Assembly: GCF_019279795.1 (NCBI RefSeq)
Contig: NC_056738.1
Coordinates: 481,053,281-481,117,280 of the forward strand
Length of the DNA stretch: 64,000 nt
Direction: 5' to 3'
Source: Protopterus annectens
Lineage: Eukaryota; Chordata; Ceratodontiformes; Protopteridae
This document shows, piece by piece, positions 11,913 through 23,468 of the stretch. A program made the translations under genes and the position numbers. The notes beneath the pieces were generated by a model. It was not told the origin of the DNA. It did no database searches and worked only from the letters and a program-made list of their open reading frames with translations. Numbering within the stretch: the first letter of the stretch is position 1; each line of letters opens with the position of its first letter.

Positions 11913-13144
11913 AGTTCATAGGTTCATAGGTATGTACTAGGCTATCAGCCCTGGGGCCTATATAAGCCTAGCCAAAAAGGTTTCCTGGCTTTCGCCTCCC
12001 AATAAAATTATTTTCCTGTGCCCCTGTCAAGCAGTGCTGCAGAAGTGATCCTCTATTTCCTATCCAGTCATCAAGATTTTTCTTAAAGAGCGCCAATGAG
12101 GAGCTTTGCTTGACATGAATGGGTAGTTTGTTCTAGAGTATGGGAGATCTCTGGGACAGGAATCTATCCCTCCAGCATGTTCTGTTTATTGTGGTGACAA
12201 GGTTTAGGTCCCTGGAGCGTGTGATACGGAGAGATTGGGATTTCTTTAAGTGTAGCATGTCCAACAGCTCTGGGGTTGACATAGCTTTGTATGTTAGTCA
12301 GAAATCGCCTCTGAGTAGGCAATATGCAACGGAGTAGAGCTGGAGTTTTTTTAGATGATCTGCATATGGCATCTGTTTGAGGCTGGTAATCCTCTTAGTC
12401 AGGTATTTCTGTGGCATTTCCAATTGCTGTAGGTGTCTTGTGAGATACATGCCAAATGGGGCATTGTACTCTATAATGGGTCTAATGAGGGATGAATAGA
12501 GAGGAACAAAGACCTCCTTTTTTCTAGAGGAGAACCCTTTTGTGATGAGGTGTGCTACATAGAAGGATTTCCTGACTACTGTGGCAATGTGGTTATCAAA
12601 GGAGAGACTACAGTCCACCTGTGTCCCGAGGTATCATCACACTTTCAGTGTTTAGTGAGCTGCCGCCTATGTGGTAGTTCATGGGTACCAAGTTTTTCCC
12701 AAAGGAGATGACAATGCACTTCTTGGCATTGAGCTTGAGGCCATGATTTTGACACCAAGCATCTGTCTCTGTGAGGCCCTTTTGTAGAAGTCTACATCAT
12801 TAGGTGATTCTATTATGGCTCCCAGTTTGCAGTCATCTGCAAACTTTGTTAGCCAAAGACCTTCTGTGTTGGCCTGCACTTCAGAGAAGTAGATGCCTAA
12901 CAGGATTGGACCCAGGACCAAACCCTGTGCTACTCCACTCATCACTGGTCTGAAGTCGGACTTGGAGTCAGCTACTTTTACTGTGTGGGTTCTGTCAGTG
13001 AGCCAGTTGGCCACCCATCTTGTGACATAGGGATTTATGCCCAGTTTAGTGAATTTATCTATAATTCCAGAGTGGGGGATGATATTGAAAGCCTTGGCGA
13101 GGTCAAGATAGGGTCTGTGCACTACCTTGCCCTCGTCTACGGCT
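11913..13144 (-). mobile_element. CR1-like LINE inserted in DIRS gag
   Basis: Same family as the 33.9-36.8 kb element, 5'-truncated and in the opposite orientation. The minus strand encodes 'YLDLAKAFNIIPHSGI' (about 13050-13100), 'KFADDCKLGAI' with the catalytic Asp pair (about 12820-12850), and the terminal 'GFSSRKKEV' and 'KYLTKRIT' blocks (about 12390-12540). The 3' end (11913-11935) has the CCTATGAA repeats. A 7-bp CTGGTGA flanks it at 11906-11912 and 13145-13151, a credible target duplication inside the gag reading frame. Stops and frameshifts are present. It is younger than the DIRS element. Confidence 0.85.
12679..13122 (-). pseudogene. CR1-like LINE RT palm fragment
   Basis: A 147-codon open stretch in the LINE above holds RT motifs in order: 'DLAKAFN', then 'VMSGVAQGLVLGPI' (Gln replaced in the usual VPQGS), then 'KFADDCKL' with both catalytic aspartates. 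A frameshift near 12770 separates it from the C-terminal block at 12298-12618. It would have primed reverse transcription at nicked target DNA. It is truncated at the 5' side, so no endonuclease domain is present in this copy. Confidence 0.7.
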
Positions 13145-13555
13145 CTGGTGACAGTGTCGGTGATGGAGATTTAGTTTGCTTCGAGAGCCTCGGAACCTTA
13201 AGTTTTGGTTCTGAAGATGAACCTTGGAAGTGTGCTTATGTTTATTAATGACCGGTGCCGATGGAGACATCAACACCGAATGAGAGGACTTAGATCCAGA
13301 GGCTGGAGGTGACTTGTCAGCCTTGGACAAGGCTTTTTCGAAAGGGGCTTTAAGGAGCCCTTTAAGAATCAACTTATTTTTCCTTTCTGCCAGAGTTCAA
13401 TTACTGAAACATTGGCAGATGCAACATTCAATATTCAAATGGGAAACTCCCAAACAGTACACACAAGAGTTATGGTTATCAGAGTTTGGCATCTTTCTGC
13501 TGCACTCTACACACTGCTTAAACCCTGTAGTGGAGCTTTCTGGTTTCTCTGCCAT
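13145..13555 (-). pseudogene. DIRS gag, N-terminal part
   Basis: A likely start codon lies at 13553-13555 on the minus strand. The first about 50 residues contain two CxxC pairs (CVEC and CVYC, roughly residues 15-35) and a following SHLNIECCIC block. This is the zinc-knuckle-like start typical of DIRS Gag. A TGA occurs at 13397-13399. The frame then continues as a Lys/Ser-rich stretch ('KGLLKAPFEKALSKADKSPP') to the LINE insertion. The protein would bind element RNA in the virus-like particle. Confidence 0.7.
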
Positions 13556-13877
13556 AATTCTGACAAAATCAAATAGGAAAGCAGAAAAGGAGAGAAAAGA
13601 AGAAACATAAGATCTTCAGTCACGTGACAGGAAAGAGGGAAAAGTCTACCAGTGATGGTAGACAGACTACCAACGGTAAGCAAAGAAAAAAGGGAAAGAC
13701 TACCAACAATGGTAGGGAGAATTTACCAGCAGTAAAGGAAAATACACTCGTAACGGGTACACCAACATTTAAAGAATAGGAAAGGATTTATCAAAAAAGA
13801 TAATGATAATATATAAAAGTATATACAAATGCAGTTAGCTACAAAAGAGATGGCTGACATGTTTTGTCATAAGGGTG

Positions 13878-14037
13878 GCAAATGAGATCTGGGGTAATGT
13901 GGAGAGGGGTACTGTGGGTAGACTAGCAGCTTAAGAGATTTTTTTGGCTGACGCGTGTTTATAATGGCCGGATCGGTTCCAAAGACCGGAACCAACATCC
14001 AAAAATCAAGAATAGATGAAAACTGACAACATCAGAT
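13878..14037 (-). repeat. DIRS inverted terminal repeat, 5' (right) copy
   Basis: Inverted partner of 6560-6721. It ends at 14037, after which the host duplication resumes with 'CATTTATTTCTG'. The region 13600-13877 is untranslated leader. It includes a tandem of 'CTACCA..GGTAG' motifs (13648-13730) that could pair, and no ORF. Confidence 0.8.
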
Positions 14038-15110
14038 CATTTATTTCTGACTTTACCTGAGTTATTATACCTACTTTACAACTTACCTGAATTATTATAC
14101 TTACTTTACAACTGTGACTTTAGACAGGAAGAACACATCACAGAATATTACATTTGATTCAACATTGTCAGCAAAAAAGCTGGAGGATAAGTGGTAGCAT
14201 TTCATGTAAATTAGAAGTAAGTCACAAAAGGAAGGGAAAATAAGGAATGATTTTACATTGCAGTCACTTATTTTGGGGAGTGAGAAAAGGAAATAGCATA
14301 TGATGAATTATATACTATGTATAGTCTTCTATAAGTAACCATGATGTCCAGCATTACATTACAAAAATATGATATTTATGTTGTTTTATGGACATCACAA
14401 TGATTACATTAAATAAGATTTAATTATTTTTACTTTAAGGTAGAACTAAACAAGAAGGCTACTTAATTTGCCCTTTGAGTGCTTTCAATATTCTACTTCC
14501 CCTCACCTCTTCATCTATCTCATGCCCTGTGAAGTTCTTCCACGTAACAGTTTAGGGAAAGAGTGAGACACAGAATACCTTAGTTCAAAGCTAGCACACT
14601 GATGCAGGGCTCTGAAACCTGCCGTACCCGGTGGCAGATGTGTAAAACATAGTCAGACTTCTACACAGCCAGCATCTGGTAAGTGAGGTACACATATCCT
14701 GGAAAAATAATGTTTGTTCATCATGCAGTAATACGCAATATTCTGCTAATTGTTATAAGGTTATCATTTGTAGCTCTACCATCAAGTGTACAGTCCTGGC
14801 ATGGAATGACATTCAGGCAGACTGTGTAGTGTGACAGTACAGGCAAGAACGAATCAGTAAAATGCTTGTATTTTCAGTTTAATGTGTTGTCATGTTGCAC
14901 ACGCTTGTTGCATAAACTATATCTCATGAGTATCCCTTCACATATGGAATCTACACAACTTATTTGTGGCTGCAAGGCATCATTCTAATGTTAGAATAAG
15001 ATAACACATGTGAGAGGACCAACAGATGTCACAACATCATCAGGTTTAAATGTTTCACCAAGTTGCAGTGTAGTATTATTAGTGAGAATAACAGAAGTAA
15101 GAATGTTATG
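14038..15110 (+). repeat. Tandem segmental duplication, copy 2, right part
   Basis: Matches 5035-6065 at high identity by eye, with a short indel near 14815-14845. It contains no recognisable gene. With 6076-6530 it completes the second copy that the DIRS element split. Confidence 0.85.
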
Positions 15111-15887
15111 CTGTTCCATCTTACTTCTGTTATCTTTCACTTGAATATAGCTGCGTTTATTTAATGATTTACTGTCTGACTGAGTAAATGATTGCGCTGC
15201 ATGCTGATTACTTTGTAATAACATTTTCTGCAGAGTCCAAAAACATGCCAACCCACTACATAAATTTTACACTCCTGAAATACATCATCAAATGTTGGGA
15301 CTGAATGACATGGAATCAAGAAGTAATTGGACAGTTGCTCAGCATGCAGTAAACATAAATAGCAGTTTATTAAACTTAACAAATATAGATCCACTAAGGC
15401 AACTTACTAAAAAGTACACATTTCAGAATAAGATAGCCTACTTTACAAGATGAGGGCATAACTGTAATAAAAAGAAATAGAGAAAAAAAAGCTTTGAAAC
15501 TGGTCTTTAAACTGACATTCTGACTGAGCTTACAAAAGCAATTAGGATGCTTTAAAATGTCTCACAAATGTAACACGTTTATTCAGATATGCATTTCTAC
15601 TGACATAGTTCAGGTGAAATTCTGTTAATAACCCCTTGGCCCAAAGCTGCATTGGTACATTGTTCTGATCTAATGTGTCCTTCTTATTAGGAAGGTACTG
15701 TACAAAGCCTGAAACAGTATAGTGCATATTTAGGCAGGAACAAAACAAAAACAATCTAAACTGAGTGATGATGGTGTTTGAAGCATAGATATGAAGCCAT
15801 GACCAGAAAAGGCTCACGCCACCCACTCAGGATATATATTACAATTTCAGTTCTAAACCTCTGATCTAGTTCTACTGTATTCATATG
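15111..15887. other. No feature recognised
   Basis: AT-rich DNA. The short frames on the minus strand (up to 94 codons) have no recognisable motif. Confidence 0.5.
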
Positions 15888-16215
15888 TAGGCTTGCCACC
15901 TTTTTCAAACGCCCAAATCGGAATCATTTGTTGTAGAAACATTAGATTTTGCATGATAAAACATACCCAAGGCTAGTACAAAGGACAGAGCTTCACTTTG
16001 TTTCCAAAATAAAAGCTTATTCTTATAGCATTTGTGTTGCTTATGCTATTTCGTGTAACATTTAGGTGTTTCAGATACAAAGGAACTGTTTTATGCAACT
16101 ATCTATACTAAGAAAACTTGGGAAATATTTTTGTCCTAACATCTCAGGACATTTGCTATTTTTTTTGTTTTTTCAGAAGCCTCAACTGCCCAAAGAGGGA
16201 CATGTGGTAACCCTA
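15888..16215. mobile_element. Possible TIR/MITE remnant
   Basis: The left end TAGGCTTGCCACC (15888-15900) and the reverse complement of the right end, TAGGGTTACCAC (16204-16215), form imperfect terminal inverted repeats. Further inward 'CGCCCAAATCGG' faces 'CTGCCCAAAGAGGG'. The interior is 300 bp with no coding capacity. A target duplication beyond a possible TA was not found. The class is not assigned. Confidence 0.4.
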
Positions 16216-16420
16216 ATTCACATCTCATATGTCACACATCATGATATATTACACACATTTCACCTTGCAAAAACCCGCTATACTACAGAAAGATGAGTTT
16301 TACATACAGTTCAATGAAATTTAGAAACATAAATGTGAAAAAATTATACAATGTAATCTCAAAACATTATTACATTTACTTTCACTGTATTTTCAAGTTT
16401 CATCATGTCACATGATTTGC

Positions 16421-17068
16421 CCACTTGTTTACAGACTGTGCACACATTTTGGGATGGAAATCCATATCATCTTATCACTGTGTGACATCTTGGAATACAG
16501 TTCACATCTTTACTCAATGTACACAAACTTTTTTCACTTTGTCTGAGTATTACACCTTGTTATTGTAGATTATTAGTTGTTTCTGTTGTTTCATATCATA
16601 TTGTGGCATTTTAGTTGTAGCTACACAGTTTTCTGCTTTGACGTCTGATACCTTTTTGCATTACCAAAATGTCTTGATTTTGTCATTTTTCTGTTATAGA
16701 ACAAAAATGCTCACAACAGCTGTCCAGCAAAAAATCAATACAGATGAAAGCTTTATTTTTCACTAGGTCCCCAATGACTCACAAGTGACCCATATAGAGT
16801 ACAATTTCAGCTATGCCTTTTATATTTATTCCATACTTTGATGAAGCTTTCTGTTGTTTTCCCCAGACCATACTTTTTTAATACCCTCTTCTCCTTAATA
16901 TCACAAGTTATGGTTGCACTGACTTCCTCATATCCTACTTAATCTCAACATTTTTGTGGAGGTCATCACAACCAAACCATTTTATAATCCTGAAGCCATC
17001 TCTATTGATCATGATTAACTTTTAATTTCAACTGTTTCTGTCAATGATGTGCTTGCTTGTTCTTTCAT
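16421..17068 (+). repeat. Long direct repeat flanking a LINE, left arm
   Basis: From 'CCACTTGTTTACAGACTGTG' to 'GCTTGTTCTTTCAT'. The same text, slightly diverged and with a few short indels, recurs at 17876-18520. The LINE occupies precisely the interval between them. Confidence 0.85.
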
Positions 17069-17875
17069 AGGATCATAGGAGGTTACTAGGCTAATGGACC
17101 TAGGACCCTTACAAGCCTAGCCAAGAGTTTATCCCAACAAGAAACCTCAGTCAGCACTTGTCACCCCTGTCAATGACAGACACAGGTGGAACCCTTGGGA
17201 AAAATTTGTGATTTCCCATTCACTCATCAAGGCTGTGCTTGAAGAGGGTCAGTGAGGTACTCTGCTTGACGTGTATGGGAAGTGTTTTCCAGAGGCGGGG
17301 CAGCCTCTGGTAGACAAACCTGTCTCTCCAGCAGGTGCTGTTGATGTTGCATATTAGAGTCAGGCCTTTCAAGTAGGTAATGTGCAAGGAGTTAGACTTA
17401 TGGATATGGAGCATCTCTAGTAGGGCAGGGTCTGAGATTGCCTTGTAGGCGACACACAGATTACCTCTGAGCAATCTGTACAATACCAAGTAGAGTGATA
17501 GTGATTTGAGCCTGTCTGCATAAAACAGGCATTGTCAACCATGGATTCTCTTTGTGAGCTATTTCTGGTGCCTTTCCAGTTGGTGCAGATGTTTGGAGAG
17601 GTACATACCAAATGGGGAGTTATACTCAATTATTGGTCTAATGAGGGGTGAGGAGTATAGAGAGGTAATAACCTCCTTTTTTCTGGATGCAACACCTTTA
17701 TTTATGAGATGAACCAAGTAAAAGGCTTTTCTGACCACTGCCACTACATGATGGTTGAATGTGAGATTATTATCAACCAGAGTACCACAGGTTGTGTGTT
17801 TAGGGGGTTGCTGTTGATGTGGTAATCAGTTGGGGCTGTGTTTCTGCCAAATGGTATGATGATACATTTTTGCAT
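17069..17875 (-). mobile_element. CR1-like LINE, 5'-truncated
   Basis: The minus strand encodes the C-terminal region of the CR1-like family: 'CIIIPFGRNTAP' (about 17840-17870), 'GVASRKKEVI' (about 17650-17700), 'PIIEYNSPFGMY' (about 17600-17640) and 'RLLRGNLCVAYKAISDP' (about 17430-17480). The 3' tail ends at 17069 next to the left direct repeat. There are several stops. No endonuclease or RT palm is present in this copy. Confidence 0.8.
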
Positions 17876-18520
17876 CCACTTGTTAACAGACTGTGCACAC
17901 ATTTTGGGATGGAAATCCATATCATGTTATCACTGTGTGACATCTTGGAATATAGTCCACATCTTTACACAATGTACACATACTTTTTCACTTTGAGTAT
18001 TATACCTCATTATTGTAGATTATTAGTTGTTTCTGTTGTTACATATTATATTCTGGTATTTTAGCTTAGTTACAACACAGTTTTCTGCTTCAATATCTGG
18101 TACCTTTTTGCATTACCAAAATGTCTTGATTTTTGTCATTTTTTCTGTTATAGAGTAGAAATGCTCACAATAGTTGCCCAGCAAAAATCAGTACATATAA
18201 AAGCTTCATTTGTCATTGGTCTCCACTAAGTCACAAGTGACCCATACAGGGTACAATTTCAGCTATACCTTTTATATTTATTCCAGACTTTGATGAAGCT
18301 TTCTGTTGTTTTCCCCAGACCATGCTTTTTCAATACCCTCTTCTCCTTAATATCACAACCTATGGTTGCACTGGCTTCCACCTGTCCTACTTAATCTCAA
18401 CATTTTTGTGGTGGTCATCACAACCAAACCATTTTATAATCCTGAAGCCATCTCCATCGATCATGATTAACTTTTTATTTCAACTGTTTCTGTCAATGAT
18501 GTGCTTGCTTGTTCTTTCAT
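17876..18520 (+). repeat. Long direct repeat flanking a LINE, right arm
   Basis: Second copy of 16421-17068. It begins at the base after the truncated 5' end of the LINE and ends at the same 'GTTCTTTCAT' phrase. Sequence beyond 18520 does not match that beyond 17068. Confidence 0.85.
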
Positions 18521-20785
18521 TCTGAGTTACGGCATAGAAAGTCCATTTTTATTACCTTCTCCAAACTGAAACTGTATTCCCACATTTCTAAAGGTGTTCT
18601 CCATTCCAAAAGCTACTACTCCATGTTTATTTAAACTAGACCATTATACAGATTGAAAAAATATAGCGCTGTTGATTACAGTATTATGACTTCTCACAAA
18701 GCAGCCTCATCATTAACTCCCTTCTTTTACATTGCATCAGTTTCCTATATACCCTTTATTATACTGACACTGATACTACTGCCACCAGTTCTAAATACTG
18801 TCCAACTTCATTTCCTACTTACAGATATATTTTCATTGAGGTAGCAATTTTTTTATTGTTGTTCAGGACTACACCTAACTCCAGGTAATATAAAAAATAA
18901 TTGTATTTACTGCATACAGCTGAGATGAACATTAAGTGTATGTATCGTTGATGCAATACCATGCTCAGCAAGTGCAAGGACTGCAGCTTTATTAACGCTT
19001 ATTCTTCCAAGAATAGCCACTGTCCCAGGGATTAGCTTTAAGTAACCTTTCCTCACAAAAAACTTGAAAAGCTTTCTGTGGAAATTATTAAGCTGAATGA
19101 AGTCAGGCATACCATGTGTCCATATGAAGTCATATATGCCACACATGACATTAGAAGATACCTTCCAGAGTTATGTAGGAGTTTGAAATTCAGCAAATAT
19201 AATGCTTATTCTTTCAGGATTTTGGATCTGGCAGAGGTAAACAATTTGGTTCTTCACCATGGAACTAGGGGATGTACTGGAAAATGAACTGAGTAATGCA
19301 CACTTAGAAGTATACAAACAGGCACAAAAAAGTGCCTCAAGCAGTAATAGCTACCTTACATTTCTTGATCATAGTGGTGTTGGTAGTGCACATAGGGTCC
19401 CCCAACATTTTCCACAGTTAGGCATCTATTAAATGTATAAACCTTTTCCTTTCCATAAAGGAAATAAGCTGGAACCAGATTTTTATGAGGTACCATGCAC
19501 TTCACCCTCTCAGTTTAAGTATTCTTTCTTTGCTCATTGTACATAGCATGGTTCAGAATAATTGTTTTTTGTTGGAGGCATTGCTGATATTTTACTGTAA
19601 CATCTGTAGGTAAACTATGTGTTTCTGTACAGTTTGATGCAATCTGATGTATTTTTTCTTTGTCCTTTTCTTCTTTAGAGGTTTGCTTTTTACAATTCTA
19701 ATTTTTTTTATATATAACAGTACTGAGTTACTCTAGCATATTTTATTTGTCAAAGTTATAATTAAGGTGTTTCTGGTTTCCATACACCAAACATACAGTA
19801 TGAGTGAAATTAAAGAGCCCGATGTGTAATTGTTAGCACACTTCCTTATGTACTCTGGTTTTCAGCTTTTGTTGCATTCTAGTTCTGATATAATATCATG
19901 TTTATCAGATACTCTATACACTATGCATTTTACAAATAACCTAGTCTCTTACTGGAAAGTAGATCCTTTTTGTTTTACAGCAGTAGCAAATAATAACACA
20001 AAATTGAAAGTTTATACCTTTATTAAGAGAAAATTTGACTTTAATTCTGCATTGCCTGTAATGGTAGCATACTATTTTTTAAATAGCATTTTTGGGGTAA
20101 AATCACACTTGCAGTTCTGAGGGGGAAGAAGAAGCAAAGAACAACCCCCCCCTATGTATAAACTGTTGGACATCAATAACCTATTGATAAATTACCATGG
20201 CAGAGAGAAACGGACTAAAAGGTAACCAAGACACAACAATCGCTGTCTGTACAGACTGATGAATTTCCCTCCTGTTACCTCTGGTCTAGTATTTCAGTAG
20301 CATCTAAAGACCAAAAAAAAAAAAAAATGAAAGTCTGGACAGGAAGTACCACCAAGTAACTTGTAAAAACAACACAACTCACAGAAAGGACCAGTCATTT
20401 AACTGTTAAGCACTTTTGTTCTTTTAATATCCAAACAAGAACTTCACCAAAACATTTTCAGATTAAGACAATGACATATCTACAATAATTCACATTATTT
20501 AACAGCTTATAATAAAATACATATTTAATTTAAAAACTACAAATAATAATGTAAAAATAAATATTTTTTTCAAAGACATACGTCTGGAGCATTTCTCCCC
20601 GAGCCTCCTGTTGGTAACGAAGCAGTGGTACAACCTAGCAAGAGATGTATTCAATGGTGTTAAAGAATGTGCATCATTAGAATCATTGTTGCAGAATTCA
20701 TCGTGTTTTGCTGTTTGGTGGTGCTATACATCAGAATAAAGCCATATTAATGGTTATTTTTGTCTGGTGCCATTTTTTTTCAAAC

Positions 20786-20788
<3 letters not shown>
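18521..20788. other. No feature recognised
   Basis: AT-rich, with runs of A (20310-20327) and C (20145-20152). A minus-strand frame at 18907-19146 looks protein-like in composition but matches nothing I know. Confidence 0.45.

Positions 20789-20838
<50 letters not shown>
20789..20838. repeat. (TA)n microsatellite
   Basis: About 25 uninterrupted TA dinucleotides. Confidence 0.95.
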
Positions 20839-20846
<8 letters not shown>

Positions 20847-21026
20847 TCATCAAAGCTTGAACTAACAAATCCTGAATTACAACATCAGGTAAAATAAACT
20901 GAATGCATAAAATCCTGACTACACTAAATGCTGTAGGAAAACAAAATCATCAAACTGGTGCAACAAACTCTACAAAGAAAAAAAAAACTCAAAATGTGTC
21001 TTTTGTTGGGGGGGGTACCCTCAACC

Positions 21027-21029
<3 letters not shown>

Positions 21030-21115
<86 letters not shown>
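21030..21115. repeat. (TA)n(TG)n compound microsatellite
   Basis: About 29 TA units followed directly by about 14 TG units. The reading frames across it are compositional artefacts. Confidence 0.95.
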
Positions 21116-21117
<2 letters not shown>

Positions 21118-22444
21118 GTGCATGTGTGCATGAGTGTATGTACAACTCCACAAATACACAAATTTGAAGAAGGAGGAAATCTTGCTAATGAATGGAATCA
21201 CTGTCAGCACACACCTAGAAACTGCATCAGTAGTGAAATCTTAATCCAACTGCCGGAATTAAAGAACTCGGTCCAAAACACATGCTTCTCTCTCTTCATC
21301 TACCCAAATGCTGAATAACAAGTCAACCAAAAAGCAGTCAACCAACTATGAGTTACTGTGCATTTGGGCTTTCCCACACAAGTACAAAATAGATCACCCA
21401 AATTATTGGTTCAACATTTTGCACTGTACCATATATAATGTAAATAGTAAGAATGCCATATACATTTACTGCTCTTTCATTACCCTTTTAGCAAAAGTCT
21501 ATTGAACAAGACTGCTATACCCTATTTTTTTTTTCTGGAGAGGGCTGTACGAATCTTATATGAAAACCACAGGAAGTTAAATATGTCGCCTTTATAAATG
21601 AGTATAGCCATTTATCTGTACCATTTGACAGTAGCCCCCAGATTGTAATGTGGCAAGATCTGATGATAGACATTTCCTAATTGTTTGTGTTGGGTTTCAC
21701 ATGCACAAACAAAACACGTTCATTCTATGGCCAGTGGAACTTATGCAAATTAGACAGAAAAATCAATACAATTCCTTTCTGAGACACAGACAGCAGTAAA
21801 GTCTTTGACACTTCATTCACAAGAAAATTCTGCAGGAATTAAAATCTTATATGTATTGTTTTCCATTCCTACAGTTAAAACATGCCTTAATGCAATGCAA
21901 TAAATGTTTTGTGGTGAATGATTCAGCACCACATCAGGAATCCACTCCCAGTTTTTTGCTGTCATACCCTTTTGTGATGGTTTCTTTATACCAGATTGCA
22001 ACTGATGAACATATGTGAGAAACAACAAAACAATATAGCTGCATTTAGAGAAAAAAAAAATAAATTACAAGAAGAGCATGGTCTGACTGTTAAGTAGTTT
22101 GTAAAAGGGGAATGCTGTTTCATTACTGGTGAATTACATGCTTTCACTTTCAGACACATTACATATCATAAATAGGAAAATAAACAGTGAAATAAAGCAA
22201 AAAGTTTTGCTTTTTGCTACTGCTTTCATTCACAAAGTGAAGCTGTCAGTTGGCAGTAAAATTGTTTCTTTTAAAAATATATATTCATTTTCTTTTCTAA
22301 GCAGCTTAAGCTATACAACATTTTCTTCACTAAATTTAAGTTTGCTGTTGTAATAGGTTTCAGCTGCATTACAAATCATGATACAAATCACATATATATG
22401 CTTTTTTTTAAATTACATTTGTAGTAGTGTTTTATTTGATGTTA
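21116..22444. other. No feature recognised
   Basis: AT-rich single-copy-looking DNA without coding signal. Confidence 0.45.
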
Positions 22445-22545
22445 TTGAACTCTTTACAGCTTTTCTCCCTGGGCCTCCACTGAAAATGGATATTTATTAC
22501 CCAGTTGGACTCTTCCAATAAACAAATGCCAACAAATATATAAAA
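22445..22545 (+). mobile_element. L2-like LINE 3'-end fragment
   Basis: 'CTGGGCCTCC.CTGAAAA' followed by a TTGGACT stretch and 'AATAAACAAATGCCAACAAATA' matches the 3' end of the L2-like LINE at 54070-54150. Only about 100 bp is retained, consistent with a severely 5'-truncated insertion. Confidence 0.6.
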
Positions 22546-23413
22546 AAATGAGCAGGAAATAGGAAAGAACCGAAAAGCTTTGCAGCTTCTTTAATTCAGA
22601 AAGAGAATGGCATTCATGAGCTGCTAGTAAATAGCAAGAACTTTATCAGAGAGAAGTGATTTCAGAAGGCAAAGCTGTGTGACATCAGAAAGGAAATGAT
22701 GTGCAACCCCAAGTGCTTTATTGTTACTATGCTTCACTTTAAAGAGAGAGTCACCAATAAACAGTACTAGTACAAACACAAGCTCCCCAGACTCCACATC
22801 CAACACTAGCATGCAGTATAAAATGACTACGATGTGCTGCTTAGGAAGTACATTGGGGAGGAAGACTGACTTGAATTGTACAGAACTGTAGCTATAAACA
22901 GCAATAAACTGCAGCCAGAGTAAAACGACAGAAATCCATAAGTGTTATATGTGAATAACAGGGCAGCAAGCCTCTATTCTTCTACTGTAGTGTACAAAAT
23001 AACACACAGCGCTAAATTAATGTAATAATTAAAAACCAGTATGGCTTTTAAAAATTGTACTATAAAGATATTTATATTTCAAGGTAGGTATTTTTCATTG
23101 CTTTGTGGATTGGAAGGAGAAACCTTTCTTTTCTATAGCACTTAGCTTAAAAATGTAATTGTCTTTTTATAGTGAATTGCAAATACATTTATGTCAACAT
23201 ACATGAGCGTGTGTCCTGCCTGTTACATTGTAGCTATAGGTAGAACTAGCAGGAAAATTACCTTACTGTTAAGCAGGTTTCATTGATCTTAGCTGAAGCT
23301 ACAGTCTATACTGTCATATAGGTTTTTAGCACCAGCAGTTTAACGGTGTTTTTATATACTGTAACTCAGTATGGTGGTTTCTACCTAAAGTATAATTTTA
23401 TGATTTTTTTCAG
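22546..23413. other. No feature recognised
   Basis: No coding or repeat signal seen. Confidence 0.45.
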
Positions 23414-23468
23414 TGTATGACATTGTATTGGAGCTATTGTTAACAATACCTGAAACATGTTGAATATT

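Larger units (their letters stand above)
6531..14037 (-). mobile_element. DIRS-type tyrosine-recombinase retrotransposon (~7.5 kb)
   Basis: Coding strand is minus. In coding order it has an inverted terminal repeat (right end), gag with a zinc-knuckle-like start, RT with RNase H, a tyrosine recombinase, an internal complementary region and the second terminal repeat (left end). DIRS elements lack DDE integrase and integrate a circular intermediate through the recombinase, so no target duplication is expected. None is seen when the uninterrupted duplication copy is compared. All ORFs carry stops and a LINE is inserted in gag, so this copy is dead. Both ends are fixed within a few bases by the paralogous empty site. 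Confidence 0.9.

Noticed and set aside
18907-19146. Minus-strand frame of 79 codons with protein-like composition
   Set aside because: No motif or family recognised, a stop lies shortly upstream, and no splice context or related copy was seen. A profile search would be needed to keep it.
20903-21318. Several overlapping frames with alternating Ile-Tyr and Cys-Val runs
   Set aside because: They only translate the (TA)n(TG)n microsatellite.
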